Made by a program: the position numbers and the translations under genes. 64,000 nucleotides of DNA from Actinocorallia longicatena (lineage in GTDB: Bacteria; Actinomycetota; Actinomycetes; Streptosporangiales; Streptosporangiaceae). The notes beneath the pieces are model-generated. The model was not told the DNA's origin and did not search any database. It worked only from the letters and a program-made list of their open reading frames with translations. Each line of letters starts with the position of its first letter. The stretch's first letter is position 1. Where the stretch lies: positions 1 to 64,000 of the forward strand of contig NZ_BAAAUV010000018.1 in assembly GCF_039534125.1 (NCBI RefSeq). The letters are read 5' to 3'. Positions 61,639 through 64,000 of this stretch are shown here, piece after piece.

Positions 61639-61886
61639 CACTCGTGCTCCGTGACCTGGAAGATCTCGTCGGCGACGAGGCCGTGGGCCTCGCGGTGGAC
61701 GGCGTGGGCGGCCTCGGCGTCCGGTGCCTCGACCAGGCAGAAGACCCTGCCCGCCGTCTCGTCGACCCAGTAGCGCCGGTAGGTCACCCCGAACCCCTCC
61801 TGGATCGCCAGGTCCTTCTCGTGGGCTCCCGCCACGGCCTCGGCCGTGACTCCCTCGATGTCGTGCATGTCCATGAACAAAGGCAT
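61638..61886 (-). CDS. DUF4242-like (nickel-binding SCO4226-type) protein
   Basis: 82 residues: MPLFMDMHDIEGVTAEAVAGAH, RYWVDETAGRVFCLVEAPDAEAA and HREAHGLVADEIFQV are the pattern of the DUF4242 / SCO4226 group, ferredoxin-like proteins reported to bind nickel in Streptomyces. ATG 61886 has AAGGGG five bases upstream and is preferred to a GTG six bases earlier. It is the first gene of a two-gene operon with the secreted peptide. Three SARP-type heptamers and a -10 box lie 50-90 bases upstream. Confidence 0.82.
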   Translation of the reverse strand: MPLFMDMHDIEGVTAEAVAGAHEKDLAIQEGFGVTYRRYWVDETAGRVFCLVEAPDAEAAHAVHREAHGLVADEIFQVTEHE

Positions 61887-61934
61887 GAGCACCCCTTGAA
61901 CTCGCCGGCCCCTGATGGCCCGGCCTCACCCCTG

Positions 61935-61940
61935 AACCTA
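61935..61940 (-). promoter_or_regulatory. -10 box TAGGTT of the DUF4242/peptide operon
   Basis: TAGGTT on the minus strand fits TAnnnT and lies eight bases after the last TCAGGG-type heptamer. Confidence 0.55.
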
Positions 61941-61948
61941 GAAACGCA

Positions 61949-61977
61949 CCCTGACCCGCCCCTGAAACCGCCCTGAA
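61949..61977 (-). promoter_or_regulatory. SARP-type heptamer repeats before the DUF4242/peptide operon
   Basis: Minus-strand heptamers TTCAGGG (61971-61977), TTCAGGG (61960-61966) and GTCAGGG (61949-61955) recur every 11 bases; eight bases later comes the -10 box. This is the arrangement bound by SARP activators, and the heptamer matches the one before the SARP gene. Confidence 0.65.
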
Positions 61978-62047
61978 ACGACGTCGGGTGTGCGGCTCGG
62001 TCGCGGGGAAGGTCGTGGGTCGGGCACGATGCGACCGTTCGGGCTCG

Positions 62048-62365
62048 TCAGAGGTAGAGGCCGGTGCCGTGTTCGGGACGTTCGTTGGCGACGGCGTGGA
62101 GGTCGCGTTCGCGCATGACGAGGTAGGTGGCGCCCTGGAGTTCGACCTCCAGCTGGTCTGCGGGGTGGAAGAGGACGCGGTCGCCCGTCTTGACCATGCG
62201 GACGGTGTGGCCGGTGCCGCAGACCTCGCCCCAGGCGAGGCGGTTGGACTGGTCGGCGGTGACGGGGATGACGATGCCGGAGCTGGACGTGCGCTCCCCG
62301 TCCTTGTCGGCTTTGATCATGACGCGGTCGTGCAGCATCTGCACTTCGAACTTGGGCTCCGGCAC
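62048..62365 (-). CDS. GroES-like co-chaperonin paralogue
   Basis: 105-residue Cpn10-fold protein. FEVQMLHDRVMIKADKDGERTSSSGIVIP corresponds to the GroES start and mobile loop, and GDRVLFHPADQLEVELQGATYLVMRERDLHAV to the C-terminal part. The loop sequence and the C-terminal extension differ from housekeeping GroES and no groEL is adjacent, so this is an orphan paralogue. GTG 62365 is chosen because TAGAAT lies seven bases upstream. Confidence 0.85.
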   Translation of the reverse strand: MPEPKFEVQMLHDRVMIKADKDGERTSSSGIVIPVTADQSNRLAWGEVCGTGHTVRMVKTGDRVLFHPADQLEVELQGATYLVMRERDLHAVANERPEHGTGLYL

Positions 62366-62372
62366 GTCGCTG

Positions 62373-62378
62373 ATTCTA
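62373..62378 (-). promoter_or_regulatory. -10 box TAGAAT for a leaderless gene
   Basis: TAGAAT on the minus strand lies seven bases before the GTG at 62365; no ribosome site is present. Confidence 0.5.
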
Positions 62379-62388
62379 TCGGGACTTG

Positions 62389-63213
62389 CTAGAGCTGCTT
62401 CTTGATCAGGTCGAGGAAGGAGGAGACGCGGGCGTAGACGCCGGGGTAGCCGGGCTGGGCGCAGCCCTTGGCCCAGCTGGTCAGGCCGACGACGCGCGGT
62501 TCCCAGCGGTCCTCGAGCTGGCCCTGGATGCGGACCTTCTTCTTGACCTGGACGACCAGAGGGCCGCCGCTGTCGAACCGGCAGGTGTCGGCCTTGGGGG
62601 AGCCGGCGCAGGTCATGTTCGGTTCCAGGGCGCGGCCGTAGGCGCGGGCGCAGTCGCCCTGGCTCACCAGCGGGACGGTCGCCTTACGCAGCCTGACGTC
62701 GCCGACCCTGAGCCGCTTGGTCTCGCCCCAGCCCAGCACGTAGCCGCTCTTGCCGGTGACGGAGCCGAGCTTCACCGGCTTGATCTTCACCTTCTTGGCC
62801 AGGGTGAGGACGGCGACGTCGTTGCGTTCGGTCTCGAGGCCGTTCAGGTCGCCCTCGCGGAAGGCCGGGTTGATCCAGATCTTCTTGACCTTGACCGTGG
62901 TGCCGCCCTTCTTCCTGCCGAGGTCGGACCTGCCGAACGTCACCCGGAGGGAGCCGATCAGGAAGCGGACCTGCTTGGCGCAGTGCGCGGCGGTGAGGAC
63001 CTTGTCGGCCTTGATGAGGACGCCGCCGCAGAAGTGCCCGGACGGCCGGACGAAGACGACCGGGGAGGTCAGCGCCGCCATCCACGGGTAGCTCTTGGCG
63101 CTGACGGCATGGCCGCCGATGATCGCCTGCGCGGGGGAGGGGGCCAGGACCGCGGCACCGAGGAGGACGGCGCCCGCGGCCGAGCTGAGGATCTTGTGGG
63201 GGGTGGGTCGCAT
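62389..63213 (-). CDS. Secreted trypsin-like serine protease
   Basis: 274 residues. Signal peptide 1-30 (PAQA), mature start IIGGHA without an evident propeptide. Triad: His77 in TAAHC, Asp132 in NDVAV, Ser215 in FDSGGP. Asp209, six before the serine, predicts trypsin-like Arg/Lys specificity. The residue two before the serine, normally Gly193 whose backbone NH builds the oxyanion hole, is Phe213, an unusual change. Six cysteines fit three disulfides. Lysine-rich core. It ends 23 bases from the GroES-like start. Confidence 0.92.
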   Translation of the reverse strand: MRPTPHKILSSAAGAVLLGAAVLAPSPAQAIIGGHAVSAKSYPWMAALTSPVVFVRPSGHFCGGVLIKADKVLTAAHCAKQVRFLIGSLRVTFGRSDLGRKKGGTTVKVKKIWINPAFREGDLNGLETERNDVAVLTLAKKVKIKPVKLGSVTGKSGYVLGWGETKRLRVGDVRLRKATVPLVSQGDCARAYGRALEPNMTCAGSPKADTCRFDSGGPLVVQVKKKVRIQGQLEDRWEPRVVGLTSWAKGCAQPGYPGVYARVSSFLDLIKKQL

Positions 63214-63217
63214 TCGC

Positions 63218-63976
63218 TTAGTCGTACCGTCTGCCGGTGCGCGAGGACAACCGCCCGGAGAGATTCTTCGGGATGAACTTCGCCACCCCGACGAGCGCCT
63301 TGTAACGGACGTCGGGGACGGAGACCCGGACGCCCCGCTTCAGATCCCTGAGAGCGGTCGCGACGACGTCGTCGGCGTTCAGCCAGAAGGCGTCGGGGAC
63401 CTTGGAGGTCTCCATGCGGGCCCGCTCGTGGAACTCGGTGCGCACGAAGCCGGGGCACAGCGCCAGGACGGAGATGTCCGGCTCGCCGAGATCCTGGGCG
63501 ATGCCCTCGGTGAAGGAGACCACCCAGGCCTTGGACGCCGAGTAGGTGCCGCGGGCGAAGAACGCGGCCACGGAGGCGACGTTGATGATCGCGCCCTTCC
63601 CGCGCTCGCGCATTCCGGGCAGGACCGCCGAGGTCAGGCGCAATACGGCCTCGCAGTGCACCTTCAGCATCCGCAGCTCGTCCTCGACGGGCACGTCGAG
63701 GTAGGTGCCCCGGTTGCCGAAGCCGGCGTTGTTCACCAGCAGGTCGACCCCCGCCCGCAGCCGGTCCTCGACCAGGGCGATCCCGGCGTCCTCGGCGAGG
63801 TCGGCCCGCAGGACCTCGACCTCCACGCCGAACTGCTTGCCGAGCGTCTCGGCCGTCTCGGCGAGGCGCTGCTCGTCGCGGGCGACGAGGACGAGGTCGA
63901 GACCGTCCTTGGCGAGACGGCGCGCGAAGGCGGCACCGATGCCCGCCGTGGCTCCTGTGATCAGTGCGGTCGGCAT
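63218..63976 (-). CDS. Short-chain dehydrogenase/reductase
   Basis: 252-residue SDR of the SadH/DltE-like group. Cofactor motif TGATAGIG is at 7-14, NNAGFGNRG matches the NNAG motif, and YSASK holds the catalytic Tyr and Lys with the serine in INVASV. The stop is TAA, rare in this window. ATG 63976 is supported by TAGGGT seven bases upstream (63984-63989, minus strand). Substrate unknown. Confidence 0.92.
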   Translation of the reverse strand: MPTALITGATAGIGAAFARRLAKDGLDLVLVARDEQRLAETAETLGKQFGVEVEVLRADLAEDAGIALVEDRLRAGVDLLVNNAGFGNRGTYLDVPVEDELRMLKVHCEAVLRLTSAVLPGMRERGKGAIINVASVAAFFARGTYSASKAWVVSFTEGIAQDLGEPDISVLALCPGFVRTEFHERARMETSKVPDAFWLNADDVVATALRDLKRGVRVSVPDVRYKALVGVAKFIPKNLSGRLSSRTGRRYD

Positions 63977-63983
63977 GGTGCCT

Positions 63984-63989
63984 ACCCTA
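63984..63989 (-). promoter_or_regulatory. -10 box TAGGGT for a leaderless gene
   Basis: TAGGGT on the minus strand lies seven bases before the ATG at 63976; the -35 region is beyond the window edge. Confidence 0.5.
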
Positions 63990-64000
63990 CGGAAAAGTCC

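Noticed and set aside
1..64000. CRISPR arrays, insertion sequences, tRNA genes, attachment sites
   Set aside because: No regularly spaced repeats, transposase or integrase genes, or cloverleaf-like sequences were seen on either strand.

Overview
The window is a very GC-rich, densely coded stretch of an actinomycete chromosome. The strong third-position GC bias, the SARP- and LAL-type giant regulators, the fused pcaD-pcaC gene and many apparently leaderless genes with TAnnnT -10 boxes fit an actinobacterium of the Streptomyces/Streptosporangiales kind. I cannot name a genus. I see 54 protein genes (one cut by the left edge) and one decayed transporter remnant, but no tRNA, rRNA, CRISPR array or insertion sequence. 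No gene-free stretch exceeds 300 bases; the longest are about 235 bases (31555-31789) and 203 bases (2021-2223), and I see no gene in either.

Layout of the left half. 1-2020: the 5' part of sbcC and all of sbcD (DNA-end processing). 2224-6715: a LuxR-type regulator with a degenerate P-loop, a secreted lipase, and a split RibD-like reductase/deaminase pair. 6803-10656: an aldehyde dehydrogenase and two degenerate acyl-CoA-synthetase-like proteins. 10779-17446: a branched-chain-amino-acid-type ABC importer operon with an embedded acyl-CoA synthetase and an apparent CTG start for livH. 17542-24113: a 4-hydroxybenzoate/protocatechuate operon (pcaH, pcaG, pcaB, pcaL, pobA) divergent from a double-length IclR-family regulator, with three GTTCGC boxes between them. 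24140-31554: a peptide-type ABC importer operon ending in a CocE-like hydrolase and a DUF3237 protein. 31790-33896: a TetR regulator and a divergent amidase sharing one operator that touches both -35 boxes.

Layout of the right half. 33900-39039: a succinate-semialdehyde-type dehydrogenase, an SRPBCC protein, an acyltransferase/patatin pair, an unknown with beta-helix-like repeats, and a secreted ricin-like protein. 39203-47243: three successive LAL regulators, the middle one lacking its DNA-binding domain. 47428-53602: a short-chain dehydrogenase, two hydrolases, a cupin protein divergent from a TetR/racemase-family pair with twin operators, and a DHFR-like reductase. 53625-61886: an MFS remnant, an acetyltransferase, a SARP regulator, a SARP-LAL-LuxR hybrid regulator, and small secreted proteins. 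62048-63976: a GroES-like protein, a secreted trypsin-like protease and a short-chain dehydrogenase.

How the parts work together. The pca genes take 4-hydroxybenzoate through protocatechuate to beta-ketoadipate; pcaI, pcaJ and pcaF are not in the window. The neighbouring Liv-type importer with its own acyl-CoA synthetase may feed related aromatic or fatty acids (inference). The most interesting unexplained signal is a SARP-type operator: three TTCAGGG-like heptamers at exact 11-base intervals, ending 8 bases before a -10-like box. It occurs in front of the SARP gene itself (56674-56702) and in front of an operon for a DUF4242-type protein and a 77-residue secreted peptide (61949-61977). This suggests a small SARP circuit controlling itself and secreted proteins.
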